A stretch of DNA of 48,988 nt from Actinomycetota bacterium (GTDB lineage: Bacteria; Actinomycetota; Thermoleophilia; Gaiellales; Gaiellaceae). How positions within the stretch are numbered: position 1 is the stretch's first letter; every line of letters starts with the position of its first letter. The translations under genes and the position numbers were made by a program. The stretch lies in the NCBI GenBank assembly GCA_005883355.1, contig VAXG01000005.1:1-48988 (forward strand), written 5' to 3'. Positions 7,149-18,396 of the stretch are shown in pieces. The notes beneath the pieces were generated by a model. That model did no database searches and was not told where the DNA came from. It saw nothing but the letters and a program-made list of their open reading frames with translations.

Positions 7149-8333
7149 TCACGGCTGCCGCCCGAGTTCTACGTTGAGGTGGATCCGGCTCGTTCCGCGG
7201 ACGACCTCGAGATCGATCCTGTCGCCCGGCTTCTTCGTCGCGATCAGGTCGACCAGGCGTTCGATTGACGGCACCGGCCGGCCGTCCGCTTTGACGATCA
7301 GGTCCCCGCCGGCCGGCCAGCTCTCCCCGGCGACGGTCACCTGGCTCGTCGCAGCCTTCAGGCCGGCCTTTGCAGCGCCCGTGCCGGGTCGTACCGACGC
7401 GACGAGCACGCCGGTCGTGACCGGAAGATGGAAGAGACGCCCGATGTTCGACTGGAGCGTCTTGCCCTCGATGCCGAGAAACGCATGCTCGACCTTCCCG
7501 TGCTTGATCAGTTCGGCGACGACGTCCCTGACGGTGTTGATCGGGATCGCAAAACCGATGCCGACGTTGCCCTGGCTCTGTCCGCCCGTCTCGATCTGTG
7601 CGTTGACTCCGATCACCTGACCCTGTGCGTTCAGCAGCGGGCCGCCGGAGTTGCCGTGATTGAGCGCTGCGTCGGTCTGGATGACGTGCGAGATCGAGAG
7701 CTGGTTGGGCGCGCTGATCCGGCGCTGAACGGCGCTCACGATGCCCGCAGTGACGGAGCGGTCGAGGCCGAACGGATTGCCGATCGCAATCACCTGGTCG
7801 CCGACGTGCACCGCGTCGGAATTTCCGAGCGGCAACGACTTGAGGGCGCGCGACTTGACCCGTACCTGCAGCACCGCGCTGTCGGTCGACGGATCGACGC
7901 CGACGACCTTGGCCTTGAAGCGCTCGTTGTTCGAGAAGCTCACTTGAATCGTGTTCGCGCCGCGGACGACGTGATAGTTCGTGACGATGTGACCGGCCTT
8001 GTCGATGACGAACCCTGAGCCGAGCGCGCGCTGGGTCTGATTCGTTCCGAACGGGTTCCCGAAGAAGTCGGCCGGCTGCCGGACCCGCGACGTCGTCTCG
8101 ATGTGAACCACCGCCGGCGCGGACGAGCGGTAGATCTCGTTGATCGACATCCGCTTTCCCTGTGCGAAGACGACGGGCGCCGAGGAACTGAGGACCGCCT
8201 GCTCGCGGATGGTGGTCGTGTGCTCACCAAGCTTCCCCAACGCGGCCGCGCCGCCAAGCGCAACACCGCCGCCCAGGAGAGCGGCGGCGAAGAGCCAGGC
8301 GACGCGGCTTCGGATGTGGAGGAAGTGATGCAC
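7149..8333 (-). CDS. Membrane-anchored HtrA/DegP-type serine protease with PDZ domain
   Basis: The 394-residue product starts with a short cytoplasmic stretch and one hydrophobic helix (about 12-32) that anchors it. The trypsin-like domain has the triad His121 ('VTNYHVV'), Asp151 ('DPSTDSAVL') and Ser229 ('HGNSGGPLL'). A PDZ domain ('FLGIEGKTL' to 'VVRGTSRIHLNVEL') occupies about 295-390. The family degrades or refolds damaged envelope proteins. ATG at 8333 is the only start that keeps the membrane anchor. It stands alone, converging on the flavoprotein gene. Confidence 0.9.
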   Translation of the reverse strand: MHHFLHIRSRVAWLFAAALLGGGVALGGAAALGKLGEHTTTIREQAVLSSSAPVVFAQGKRMSINEIYRSSAPAVVHIETTSRVRQPADFFGNPFGTNQTQRALGSGFVIDKAGHIVTNYHVVRGANTIQVSFSNNERFKAKVVGVDPSTDSAVLQVRVKSRALKSLPLGNSDAVHVGDQVIAIGNPFGLDRSVTAGIVSAVQRRISAPNQLSISHVIQTDAALNHGNSGGPLLNAQGQVIGVNAQIETGGQSQGNVGIGFAIPINTVRDVVAELIKHGKVEHAFLGIEGKTLQSNIGRLFHLPVTTGVLVASVRPGTGAAKAGLKAATSQVTVAGESWPAGGDLIVKADGRPVPSIERLVDLIATKKPGDRIDLEVVRGTSRIHLNVELGRQP

Positions 8334-8587
8334 TCCCTGGTTCTATCGAGGGCAGGCTTAACGCACGGTTGCGCTCGATTAAGGTCGCATTAAGGCCTGT
8401 TAGGGGAGCGTCAGCCGGTTTTGCCGAACACTCCCGCACGCCTACGTCCACCAGATCAGGCTTTCTTGAAGTTCGCAAAGAGCGAGCTTTTGCCACGCCT
8501 TTGAGCGACCTTTACACGGCTATAAAAAGCCGTTTCCTAGGGTAAAAGCTCGAATTCGCCCAGACCACGACTGTGAGGGGGAACTAG

Positions 8588-9163
8588 ATGAATCTGCTCA
8601 AGAGGTTCAGGCCGTCGCCTGCGATGGTCATCGCCTGCCTTGCGCTGCTCCTGGCGCTCGGCGGTACCGGTTACGCGGCGATCAAGCTGCCGCGAAACAG
8701 CGTCACGACCGTGCAAGTGAAGGACTTCAGCCTGCTGGCACGCGACTTCAAGCGCGGCCAGATACCCGCTGGTCCCGTGGGCCCGACCGGCCCTGCCGGT
8801 CCCGCCGGGCCGGCGGGTCCCGCGGGTAGCGCAGGAAGCTCGACGATCAAGTGGGCCCTCGTGCGAGCCGACGGCGGGATCGCCGCGCAGTCCGGCGGCA
8901 TCACGCTCGCGGCGAAGCCGAGTGCCGGCACCTACATCCTGACCGTCGGTAGCGCGGTGACGGGCAAGCCGATTCTGGCCTCAGGCGCTTACGCAGCTGA
9001 CGCCTCGGATCAGCGGGGCGAGACCACCGCCGGGCCCTGTTCCAGCACGACCGAAGGCAGGACATGCCCGACCTCCGACAACACGAGCAGCATCTTCGTG
9101 GAGACCCGCAGCAACGCCGGAGTCCCCTCGGATCACGCGTTCTACGTCGCGGTCATCGGCTAG
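8588..9163 (+). CDS. Secreted collagen-like (Gly-Pro-Xaa) protein
   Basis: The 191-residue protein has a positively charged start and a hydrophobic helix ending 'LLLALGGTGYAA' (signal peptide or anchor, about 12-31). A short linker with 'RNSVTTVQVKDFSLLARDF' follows, then about eight Gly-Xaa-Yaa repeats rich in Pro and Ala (about 62-84), and a beta-rich C-terminal domain. The 'SPAMVxAxxALxLALGGTGYAA' start followed by Gly-Pro repeats is a lineage-typical surface protein of Thermoleophilia (established only by recall). The collagen part is short and may be a trimerising stalk. ATG at 8588 follows GAGGGGG. The AT-rich stretch at 8519-8545 upstream is the likely promoter area. Confidence 0.75.
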   Translation: MNLLKRFRPSPAMVIACLALLLALGGTGYAAIKLPRNSVTTVQVKDFSLLARDFKRGQIPAGPVGPTGPAGPAGPAGPAGSAGSSTIKWALVRADGGIAAQSGGITLAAKPSAGTYILTVGSAVTGKPILASGAYAADASDQRGETTAGPCSSTTEGRTCPTSDNTSSIFVETRSNAGVPSDHAFYVAVIG

Positions 9164-9179
9164 CGGCGGTATCTCTCCC

Positions 9180-9209
9180 GTCTGGGGGAACCTCCCGGTT
9201 CCCCCAGAC
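9180..9209 (+). terminator. Strong hairpin terminator
   Basis: A perfect 13-bp stem (GTCTGGGGGAACC at 9180-9192 with its complement at 9197-9209) and a TCCC loop lie 17 bases after the collagen-like gene. A second small hairpin GTCCGC-ttc-GCGGAC follows at 9221-9235. Confidence 0.7.
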
Positions 9210-9287
9210 CCCTTCCACTGGTCCGCTTCGCGGACAGGCGGCTGACGCCGCCGTTGCCGCGGCCGCACCTTTCGCCAGAATGTCTGC

Positions 9288-9746
9288 GTGCGAGTTTCGG
9301 CCAAGGCGGACTACGCGCTACGCGCGGTGATCGAACTGGCCGTCATCGGCGGCGACGCACCTGTGAAGGGCGAGCGCATCGCGCAGGCCCAGGAGATTCC
9401 GTTGAAGTTCCTGGAGAACATCCTCGGCGATCTGCGACACGCCGGCGTCGTGCGAAGCCAGCGCGGCGTCGACGGCGGCTACTGGCTCGCGCGCCCGGCC
9501 GACGAGATCACCGTGGCCGAAGTGATTCGCAGCGTCGAGGGCCCGATCGCCAACGTTCGTGGGGTCGGCCCGGAGCAGGTCGAGTACGCGGGCTCGGCGG
9601 AGCGCTTACGCGACGTGTGGATTGCGGTGCGTGCGAACCTGCGTGCCGTGTTGGAGCAGGTCACGATCGCGGACCTGGCGAGCGGGGAGCTACCGGTCTC
9701 GGTCGAGGAGCTGGCGTCGAATCCGGACGCCTGGCAGCCGCACTAG
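9288..9746 (+). CDS. Rrf2-family transcriptional regulator
   Basis: The 152-residue product starts '[18 protein letters not shown]' (GTG at 9288), the classic Rrf2 N-terminus. It carries the winged-helix segment '[19 protein letters not shown]', '[19 protein letters not shown]' and the wing '[13 protein letters not shown]'. It lacks the three clustered cysteines of IscR/NsrR, so it does not bind an Fe-S cluster and is closer to CymR-type regulators of cysteine and sulfate metabolism. It converges on the sulfate transporter operon with a 4-base overlap (9743-9746), which supports a role in sulfur regulation (inference). Confidence 0.85.
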   Translation: MRVSAKADYALRAVIELAVIGGDAPVKGERIAQAQEIPLKFLENILGDLRHAGVVRSQRGVDGGYWLARPADEITVAEVIRSVEGPIANVRGVGPEQVEYAGSAERLRDVWIAVRANLRAVLEQVTIADLASGELPVSVEELASNPDAWQPH

Positions 9747-10696
9747 TCGCTGAACACAGTCTGGCGTGTCGGGCGGACGTACACGATCTGCCCGCCTTGA
9801 AGCTCGAGGGCTTCCACCTGCTCACGGGTTAGCTGCGCCGACAGCGTCTCGCCGTCGTCACGCACAAGCTCGACGCGCACCTCGAAGCCGAGATGAACGA
9901 GACGCTGCACCATCGCTTCCTGGGTCGAGCCGTTGGGCTCGAGCAACAACTCGACGTCGTGCGGACGGATGAAGGTGTCACCGAGCCGGTTGACCGGGCC
10001 AACGAAGGACATCACGAACTCGTTGGCGGGGTGGTCGTAGAGCTCCCTGGGAGGCGCCGCTTGCTCGATGCGGCCGGCATTCATGACCACGACACGGTCG
10101 GCGACGTCCATCGCCTCCTCCTGGTCGTGCGTTACGATCACGGTCGTCGTATGCGTTTCGTCGTGCAGGCGGCGCAGCCAGACACGCAACTCCTTGCGCA
10201 CACGCGCGTCGAGAGCGCCGAACGGCTCGTCGAGGAGCAGAACCTTGGGATCGACGGCAAGCGCGCGCGCGAGGCCCATCCGCTGCCGCTGGCCCCCAGA
10301 GAGCTGCGCGGGATAGCGCTTCGCGAGGCCGACGAGCTGAACGAGCTCGAGCAACTCGGTCACGCGCTGCTTGATCTCTCTGCTCGGACGTCGCCGGATC
10401 GTCAACCCGAAGGCGACGTTGTCCCACACGGTCATGTGCTTGAAAGCGGCGTAGTGCTGAAAGACGAAGCCCACGCCGCGCGACTGCGGCGGCAGGCGGG
10501 TGGCGTCCTCGCCGTCGAGCGAGACCTTGCCCTCGTCCGGCTGCTCGAGACCTGCGATCACGCGCAGCAGCGTTGACTTGCCGCTTCCGCTCGGGCCGAG
10601 CAGCGCCGTGAGCGAGCCGGTCGGAACGTCGACCGAGACGCCGTCGAGCGCGGTGAAGTCGCCGAAGCGCTTGACGATGCCGCGCGCCGCGATCAT
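9743..10696 (-). CDS. cysA: Sulfate ABC transporter ATP-binding protein CysA
   Basis: The 317-residue ATPase has Walker A 'GPSGSGKST', signature '[15 protein letters not shown]', Walker B '[12 protein letters not shown]', and a C-terminal regulatory TOBE-like part ending '[17 protein letters not shown]'. '[22 protein letters not shown]' is typical of sulfate/thiosulfate CysA. ATG at 10696 overlaps the cysW stop by four bases; a longer frame upstream is the shadow of cysW. It energises sulfate import through CysT/CysW. It is somewhat shorter than the usual 340-360 residues, mainly at the C-terminal domain. Confidence 0.92.
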   Translation of the reverse strand: MIAARGIVKRFGDFTALDGVSVDVPTGSLTALLGPSGSGKSTLLRVIAGLEQPDEGKVSLDGEDATRLPPQSRGVGFVFQHYAAFKHMTVWDNVAFGLTIRRRPSREIKQRVTELLELVQLVGLAKRYPAQLSGGQRQRMGLARALAVDPKVLLLDEPFGALDARVRKELRVWLRRLHDETHTTTVIVTHDQEEAMDVADRVVVMNAGRIEQAAPPRELYDHPANEFVMSFVGPVNRLGDTFIRPHDVELLLEPNGSTQEAMVQRLVHLGFEVRVELVRDDGETLSAQLTREQVEALELQGGQIVYVRPTRQTVFSD

Positions 10697-11469
10697 TGGA
10701 CTCCCTCGTTGGGCTTCAGCCGCGTCATCAGGAGGAGAGTCGCCAGGGCCAGGAGAGCGAGGAGCACGGCAGCGGCATAGGCGCCGGTGTTGTCGAACGA
10801 CTGGTAGCGGTCTTGGACGTAGAGGGTGAGCGACTCCGTCTGCCCGGCGAGGCGGCCGGAGACGACGCTCACCGCGCCGAACTCGCCCAGCGCGCGGGCC
10901 GTCGTCAGCACGACCCCGTATAGGGTCGCCCAGCGGATCGCCGGCCACGTCACGCGCCGGAAGGTCTGGAAGGCGGACGCGCCGAGCGTCGCGGCAACCT
11001 GTTCCTGCTCCGTCCCGATCTCGCGCAGGACCGGCACGACCTCGCGGACGACGAAGGGCAGCGAGACGAAGATCGTCGCCAGAACCATCCCCGGCAGAGC
11101 GAAGACGATCCCGTGCCCGCCGAGCCAGCCACCGCGTCCGTAGAGCACCAGCAACGCGAGCCCTACGACCACCGGCGAGAGTGCGAGGGGAAGATCGACG
11201 ACGGCATTGACGATCCCCGCGCCCGGGTAGCGGTGGCGGACGATCGCGAGGGCACACAACACACCGAAGATCGTGTTCGCGGGGACCGCGATCGCCGTGA
11301 GGATGAGCGTCACCTTCAGCGCGTGCAGGGCATCCGGAGTCGCGACCGTGTCCCACGCCGGACCGACCCCGTGCTCGAAGGTCTGCCAGAAGACGAACCC
11401 GATCGGCGCGACGAGCAACACCGCGAGATAACCGAGCGAAACGAACCGGAGGGCGTACTTAGCGATCAT
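10693..11469 (-). CDS. cysW: Sulfate ABC transporter permease CysW
   Basis: The 258-residue membrane protein has six predicted transmembrane helices. The ABC-permease EAA-like loop is '[25 protein letters not shown]', followed by '[17 protein letters not shown]', which is diagnostic for the sulfate/molybdate permease family. Position between cysT and cysA and the second-subunit type indicate CysW. It overlaps cysT by 11 bases and cysA by four, so the operon is tightly coupled. Confidence 0.9.
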   Translation of the reverse strand: MIAKYALRFVSLGYLAVLLVAPIGFVFWQTFEHGVGPAWDTVATPDALHALKVTLILTAIAVPANTIFGVLCALAIVRHRYPGAGIVNAVVDLPLALSPVVVGLALLVLYGRGGWLGGHGIVFALPGMVLATIFVSLPFVVREVVPVLREIGTEQEQVAATLGASAFQTFRRVTWPAIRWATLYGVVLTTARALGEFGAVSVVSGRLAGQTESLTLYVQDRYQSFDNTGAYAAAVLLALLALATLLLMTRLKPNEGVQ

Positions 11470-12268
11470 GTCTCGTCACCCAGCGACGGAGCGCGCCTAT
11501 CGCCAGCAGGACGCCGAAGGAGATCGACAGGATGACGACCGAGGCCGCCGCGGCCCCGCCTGAGTCTCCGCTCTCCAGCCGGCCGAACACGTATACGGCT
11601 ACGACTTCCGTTTTGAACGGGAGGTTCCCCGAGATGAGCACGACCGCCCCGAACTCGCCGACAGCGCGCGCGAACGCAAGGGCGACGCCCGACAGAACCG
11701 CGGGCAGGATGCTCGGCAGGACAATGCGGAGGAACGTCGTGAAGCGACTCGCGCCCAACGAGGCGGCGGCGTCCTCCATCTCGCGATCGAGCTCGAAGAG
11801 AACAGGCTGAACCGTTCGAACGACGAACGGGAGCGTCACGAAGAGCAGCGCGAGCAGGAGGCCCCAACGCGTGAACGCGGCGTTGATCCCGACGGGCGAC
11901 TTCGGACCATAGAGCGCGAGCAAGGTCAGGCCGGCGACGATCGTCGGCAGAGCGAACGGCAGGTCGACGAGGGCGTTCACGAACCCCTGGCCGACGAAGC
12001 GATCGCGCACGAGCGTCCAGGCGATCGCGGTCCCGGCGACGGCGTTCACGAGCGCCACGACGAGGGAGAGCTCGAGGGTGAGCTTCAGGGCCGCAGTCGC
12101 CTGGGGCGTCGAGATCGCTCCCCAGCCGTGAGCCTTCCAGCCGAGCGCCGCCAGCGGCAGCAGCACGATCGCGCTCAGGTAGAGGGAGCTGATTCCAATC
12201 GAGAGGCCCGGCGCAAGTGAGCGTCGGGCCCCGGGTGCTGCCGGAAGTATGTCGGCGTTAGCCGCCAC
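11459..12268 (-). CDS. cysT: Sulfate ABC transporter permease CysT
   Basis: The 269-residue permease has six transmembrane helices and the conserved 'MEDAAASLGASRFTTFLRIVLPSI' coupling loop followed by 'FARAVGEFGAVVLISGN'. 'ALYGPKSPVGI' is a CysT-type feature (the CysW partner lacks it). It lies directly after the sulfate-binding protein gene, overlapping it by 11 bases, and before cysW. It also appears under the synonym cysU. Confidence 0.9.
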   Translation of the reverse strand: MAANADILPAAPGARRSLAPGLSIGISSLYLSAIVLLPLAALGWKAHGWGAISTPQATAALKLTLELSLVVALVNAVAGTAIAWTLVRDRFVGQGFVNALVDLPFALPTIVAGLTLLALYGPKSPVGINAAFTRWGLLLALLFVTLPFVVRTVQPVLFELDREMEDAAASLGASRFTTFLRIVLPSILPAVLSGVALAFARAVGEFGAVVLISGNLPFKTEVVAVYVFGRLESGDSGGAAAASVVILSISFGVLLAIGALRRWVTRHDR

Positions 12269-13226
12269 TCGACCCGATGAAGCGGACCATGATCCCCGTG
12301 CGCGGGTCGAAGAACTTCTTCTCGACCTTCGCCCAGCCGCCGACGTATTCGATCGTGAACAGCTGGGGCCGGGTCGGGAAGTTGAAGCCTCGCGCGGCTG
12401 CCGGCACGACCGGCCGGTAGCCGTTCTGCGCGAAGATCTTCTGCGCGTCGCGCGTATGCAGGAACTTCACGAAGGCATGTGCCTCGGTCTTGTGCTTCGA
12501 GGTCGACGTGACCGCGATCGGATTCTCGATCAGGATCGTCGCCTTCGGGATCACGAACTGGACCGGCTGGCCCTTCTTCTGGGCAAAGATCGCTTCGTTC
12601 TCGTACGCGAGGAAGACGTCACCCCGGCCCGCGAGGAAGGTCTGCAGCCCCTCACGTGCGCTCGTCGGCTGGGCGACGACGTGCTTCCAGAGCTTGCCGA
12701 GGTAATCGACGGCCTGCTTCGGCGTGTTGCCGGCGCGCAGTGCGCCACCGTAGGCAGCCATGACGTTCCAGCGGGCGCCGCCCGAGGTGAACGGGTTCGG
12801 CGTGACCACCTGAACGCCCGGCTTGAGCAGGTCGTTCCAAGTCTTCAGCTTCTTCGGGTTGCCGTCCCGCACGACGAACACGACGACCGAGCGGGTAACC
12901 ATGCCCTTGTACTTGTCCTTGTTCCAACTCTTCGCGACGAGGTTCTTCTGGACGAGCGACGTGACGTCCGGCTCGAGCGAGAATGCAACGACGTCGGCAT
13001 CGAGACCGGCTGCGACGGCCCGGCTCTGCTCGCCTGACGCACCGTAGGACTGGGAGAACGAGACGCCGTTTCCTGCCTGGGTCTTTTGAAAGGCCGGGAT
13101 CAACTGTCCGTACGCGTCTTTCGGCGTCGAATAGGCCACGAGCGTCAGCTTCGTGTCCTCCGCGGCGCCCGCCGCCAGGGCCGGCACGGCAAGGCCTATG
13201 ATCAAAGCTAGGCTAATTCGTCGCAT
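12258..13226 (-). CDS. sbp: Sulfate-binding periplasmic protein
   Basis: The 322-residue protein has a signal peptide ('RRISLALIIGLAVPALAAGA', cleavage near 20) and no lipobox. It shows the sulfate/thiosulfate-binding family pattern: 'LVAYSTPKDAYGQLIPAFQ', 'SYGASGEQSRAVAAGLDADVV', 'NPFTSGGARWNVMAAYG', 'YENEAIFA' and 'KFLHTRDAQKIFAQNGYRP'. It delivers sulfate to CysTW. As the first gene of the operon it lies directly downstream of a palindrome (13241-13261) that is a candidate site for the Rrf2 regulator encoded at the far end of the operon. Confidence 0.92.
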   Translation of the reverse strand: MRRISLALIIGLAVPALAAGAAEDTKLTLVAYSTPKDAYGQLIPAFQKTQAGNGVSFSQSYGASGEQSRAVAAGLDADVVAFSLEPDVTSLVQKNLVAKSWNKDKYKGMVTRSVVVFVVRDGNPKKLKTWNDLLKPGVQVVTPNPFTSGGARWNVMAAYGGALRAGNTPKQAVDYLGKLWKHVVAQPTSAREGLQTFLAGRGDVFLAYENEAIFAQKKGQPVQFVIPKATILIENPIAVTSTSKHKTEAHAFVKFLHTRDAQKIFAQNGYRPVVPAAARGFNFPTRPQLFTIEYVGGWAKVEKKFFDPRTGIMVRFIGSSGG

Positions 13227-13240
13227 CTTGTCTCCTTATT

Positions 13241-13261
13241 AGTCCACTGAATCGGTGGACT
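13241..13261 (-). promoter_or_regulatory. Candidate operator of the sulfate operon
   Basis: AGTCCAC (13241-13247) and GTGGACT (13255-13261) form a perfect inverted repeat with a 7-base spacer, 15 bases before the sbp ATG. Size and shape fit a dimeric winged-helix regulator of the Rrf2/CymR kind. The Rrf2 gene is at the other end of the operon. The symmetry is seen; the binding partner is inferred. Confidence 0.5.
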
Positions 13262-13322
13262 TTAGGGACAAGGGCAGACGACGTCAAATGGGAACCGCAG
13301 GCCGTTCCATACAATCGAAGCT

Positions 13323-16040
<2,718 letters not shown>

Positions 16041-16104
16041 CGCGTCGGCCTTGCGACACGACCGAAACGGCAAGGGTCTGACCCCAGCCATTCAAGACGT
16101 GTGA

Positions 16105-16284
16105 CTAAGCGGCGCGGCTCTTGGACGCGGCGCTGAGGCCGCGGAAGCTCGCTGCGACGCGCGCGACCGCTTGCTCGTAGCGCTTCTTCGGGACCTTCGC
16201 GGCGTAGCCGTTCTTGCGATGGGACTCGACGACTCGGTCGATGAACTCTCTCGCCTGCACGTCCGCATCCGGCAGCTTCGCCAC
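16105..16284 (-). CDS. Small basic hypothetical protein
   Basis: The 59-residue frame reads 'VAKLPDADVQAREFIDRVVE' then 'YAAKVPKKRYEQAVARVAAS' and ends in a Ser/Ala/Arg tail. It is an amphipathic, basic, helix-rich protein with no family I recognise. The start is GTG at 16284. A CTG at 16293, which overlaps the stop of the preceding gene and has GGAG nine bases before it, is an alternative. Codon use matches the neighbours, and the gene is co-directional with the unknown genes at 16290-16897. A short palindrome GGGTC-T-GACCC (16074-16084) follows its stop. Confidence 0.5.
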   Translation of the reverse strand: MAKLPDADVQAREFIDRVVESHRKNGYAAKVPKKRYEQAVARVAASFRGLSAASKSRAA

Positions 16285-16289
16285 GTCCT

Positions 16290-16589
16290 TCAGTTTAGGT
16301 CACTCCAGAGGCGGTCGACGATCAGCTCCGCGAACCAGGTGTACCAGTAGTTCTGGGACAGCTTGCGCTCCGCCAGATACGTCCGCAGACGGTCCGACAC
16401 CTCGAGCGCCGGTGTCAGCGTCGGGACGACGTCGTCCGGTCTCACCGGGTTGCCCGACCCGCGCACGAACTTGCTCGTGTAGGCGTGGGCGTCCTTCGCC
16501 ATCGAAGTCCAGAGCTTGCGGTCGGCCTCGAAGAGGTCGACGAGCCCGGCATCGCCCAGGCGCTTCAGCTTGTTCAGGCTCAGCGCCAT
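16290..16589 (-). CDS. Conserved hypothetical protein
   Basis: The 99-residue product begins 'MALSLNKLKRLGDAGLVDLFE', continues with 'LWTSMAKDAHAYTSKFVRG', has a short Pro-rich turn with 'DDVVPTLTPALEVSDRLRTY', and ends with a Tyr/Trp-rich helix 'LSQNYWYTWFAELIVDRLW'. No known family is recognised. ATG at 16589 overlaps the end of the membrane-protein gene upstream by ten bases, so the genes form a small unit with the 59-residue frame downstream. Probably soluble and helical. Confidence 0.6.
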   Translation of the reverse strand: MALSLNKLKRLGDAGLVDLFEADRKLWTSMAKDAHAYTSKFVRGSGNPVRPDDVVPTLTPALEVSDRLRTYLAERKLSQNYWYTWFAELIVDRLWSDLN

Positions 16590-16897
16590 AGGACTGCGCG
16601 CGCCGTCGTCACCGCGGCGGAGGCTGTCGCCGCGAGCTCGACGGCGAACAGGACCGCGGCCAGGTCGCGCAGCGCCCGGTGTGGCGACAGCAGCCAGGCG
16701 AAGGAGACGGCGACGGTGACCAGGCCCAGGAGGAACGCGCCGAGGATCCAGCCCCCGGCACGCCGAAATCTCGCCGTCGCGGCTCTGGGTGCGTCCCCGG
16801 CGAACGACTGGAACGTCGAGATCGACACGCCCAGGAACACGAGCAGCAGTCCGGCCAGACCGGCCGCAGCCCCGAAAATCGCAGGAACGACCTCCAC
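16580..16897 (-). CDS. Small integral membrane protein
   Basis: The 105-residue product has three hydrophobic helices: about residues 2-26 ('AGLAGLLLVFLGVSIST'), about 48-72 ('GGWILGAFLLGLVTVAVSF') and about 78-104. A basic loop ('RAATARFRRAG') separates the first two. The start is GTG at 16897. The long open frame continuing upstream to 17371 is the reverse of the cyclic-nucleotide-binding gene and is not coding. No family recognised. Confidence 0.55.
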   Translation of the reverse strand: MEVVPAIFGAAAGLAGLLLVFLGVSISTFQSFAGDAPRAATARFRRAGGWILGAFLLGLVTVAVSFAWLLSPHRALRDLAAVLFAVELAATASAAVTTARAVLWR

Positions 16898-16942
16898 TTC
16901 GCAAAAGTAGCCAAGGCCTCGGAAGGCGGTTACAGTCGCCAC

Positions 16943-17362
16943 ATGCGACTGGGCAAGGACGGAAAGATCGTGCTGATCAAGAAGGTGCCGCTCTTCTCGA
17001 AGCTCTCGAAGAAGGGGCTCGAAGAGGTCGCCCACATCGCCGACGAGCTCGACCTTCCCAAGGGCAAGGTCATGGCCGAGGAAGGCGATCGCGGCCGCGA
17101 GTTCTTCGTCCTGCTGGAAGGCGAGGCCGACGTGACGAAGGGCGACAGGAGCATCAACACCATGCACGAGGGCGACTTCTTCGGCGAGATCGCGCTGGTC
17201 ACGAAGATGCCGCGCACGGCGACGGTCACGGCGACGACCGACGTCCGCGTGCTCGTCATCACCGAACGCGACTTCGGGTCGCTGTTGAAGCACTCGGAGG
17301 AGGTCGGCCTCAGCGTTGCGGAGGCGCTGGCCGAACGTATGGCGCCGCAGCTGCCGGTCTAG
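16943..17362 (+). CDS. Cyclic nucleotide-binding domain protein
   Basis: The 139-residue protein is essentially one cNMP-binding (CRP-N type) domain: 'VPLFSKLSKKGLEEVAHIAD', the beta-roll 'GREFFVLLEGEADVTKG', and the phosphate-binding cassette 'GDFFGEIALVTKMPRTATVTA' in which Glu and Arg are the usual ligand residues. There is no HTH or effector domain, so it is a stand-alone sensor or partner subunit. ATG at 16943 is used. Its end overlaps the end of modC by four bases (convergent). Confidence 0.85.
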   Translation: MRLGKDGKIVLIKKVPLFSKLSKKGLEEVAHIADELDLPKGKVMAEEGDRGREFFVLLEGEADVTKGDRSINTMHEGDFFGEIALVTKMPRTATVTATTDVRVLVITERDFGSLLKHSEEVGLSVAEALAERMAPQLPV

Positions 17363-18396
17363 CCGCGCCAATCGGAGGGAAGCAGACGCGCCTGCGTGGC
17401 CTTGAAGCTGGCCACGACCGCCTCACCCGGGCGCAGGGCGAGGCGCTCTGCCGAAGCAGCTGTGATCTCCGCGGTGAGGAACGGCAGCCGCACACGGACA
17501 CGATTTCCGACCTGGACGAGGGAAAGGATCTCGCCCTCGAGGTGGTTCAGCGCCGAATCGTCCGCCCTCAGGCGCGCGAGCGAGACGTCCCAGGGGTACA
17601 GCACGAGGGCTGCCCGGCCCCGGGCCGCGTCGGTCGAATACACGACGCGCTCGCCGTCGAAGCGAAACCGAGTCAACCCATCCCTGCTGCTCTCGGCAAT
17701 TCCGTCGATGACGTTGGCGCCTGCGAACTCGGCGACGTACGGATCGGCAGGGGAGCCCAGGAGCTCCGCAGGTGCGCCGACCTGCCGTAGCCGGCCCTCC
17801 ACGAGCACTCCCACGCGGTCCGCGAGCGCTGCTGCATCCTCGAAGTCGTGGGTGACGAGAAGCGCCGGCAGCGCGAGCTCGCGCAGCAGGTCGTGCAGCT
17901 CGGCCCGCACCTTGCCACGCGTGTGAGGGTCGAGCGCCGCCATCGGCTCGTCGAGGAGGAGCACCCGCGGCTCCCGAGCGAGCGCACGCGCCAGCGCGAC
18001 CCGCTGACGCTCACCGCCGGACAGCTCGGACGGCTTCGCTCGCGCGAGGTGCTCGATTCGAAGTCGTCGCAACAACTCGTCCGAACGGCCGCCGCCGAAG
18101 GAGACGTTCCTGTCGACGCTCAGATGCGGAAAGAGAGCGTACTCCTGGAAGACGAACCCGACGGAACGGTCCTCGGGACGGCGATCGATTCCGGCGGCGG
18201 AATCGAACCACACGTCTCCGGAGCATGCGACCGTTCCGCGCGCGGGCCGAACGAGCCCTGCGATCGCACGCAGAACCGAGGTCTTGCCCGACCCGGACGG
18301 ACCGACGAGCGCAACCGTCTCCGGCCCCGCCTCGAGCGCTAGCTCGAGGTCGAAGGCGCGAAGCGGGAGCGAAAGATCGATGCGAAGCGAAGCCAT
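17359..18396 (-). CDS. modC: Molybdate ABC transporter ATP-binding protein ModC
   Basis: The 345-residue ATPase has Walker A 'GPSGSGKTS', signature 'LSGGERQRVALARAL', Walker B 'VLLLDEPMAALDP', and a C-terminal TOBE (Mop-like) domain ('LEGEILSLVQVGNRVRVRLP' to 'ERLALRPGEAVVASFKATQ') that binds oxyanions. This domain order identifies ModC rather than CysA. Its ATG lies 58 bases inside the modB end, an unusually long overlap that couples translation. Confidence 0.9.
   Translation of the reverse strand: MASLRIDLSLPLRAFDLELALEAGPETVALVGPSGSGKTSVLRAIAGLVRPARGTVACSGDVWFDSAAGIDRRPEDRSVGFVFQEYALFPHLSVDRNVSFGGGRSDELLRRLRIEHLARAKPSELSGGERQRVALARALAREPRVLLLDEPMAALDPHTRGKVRAELHDLLRELALPALLVTHDFEDAAALADRVGVLVEGRLRQVGAPAELLGSPADPYVAEFAGANVIDGIAESSRDGLTRFRFDGERVVYSTDAARGRAALVLYPWDVSLARLRADDSALNHLEGEILSLVQVGNRVRVRLPFLTAEITAASAERLALRPGEAVVASFKATQARLLPSDWRG

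Noticed and set aside
16074..16084. GGGTC-T-GACCC as an aconitase terminator
   Set aside because: The stem is only five pairs with one loop base and no T-tract; treated as a short palindrome instead.
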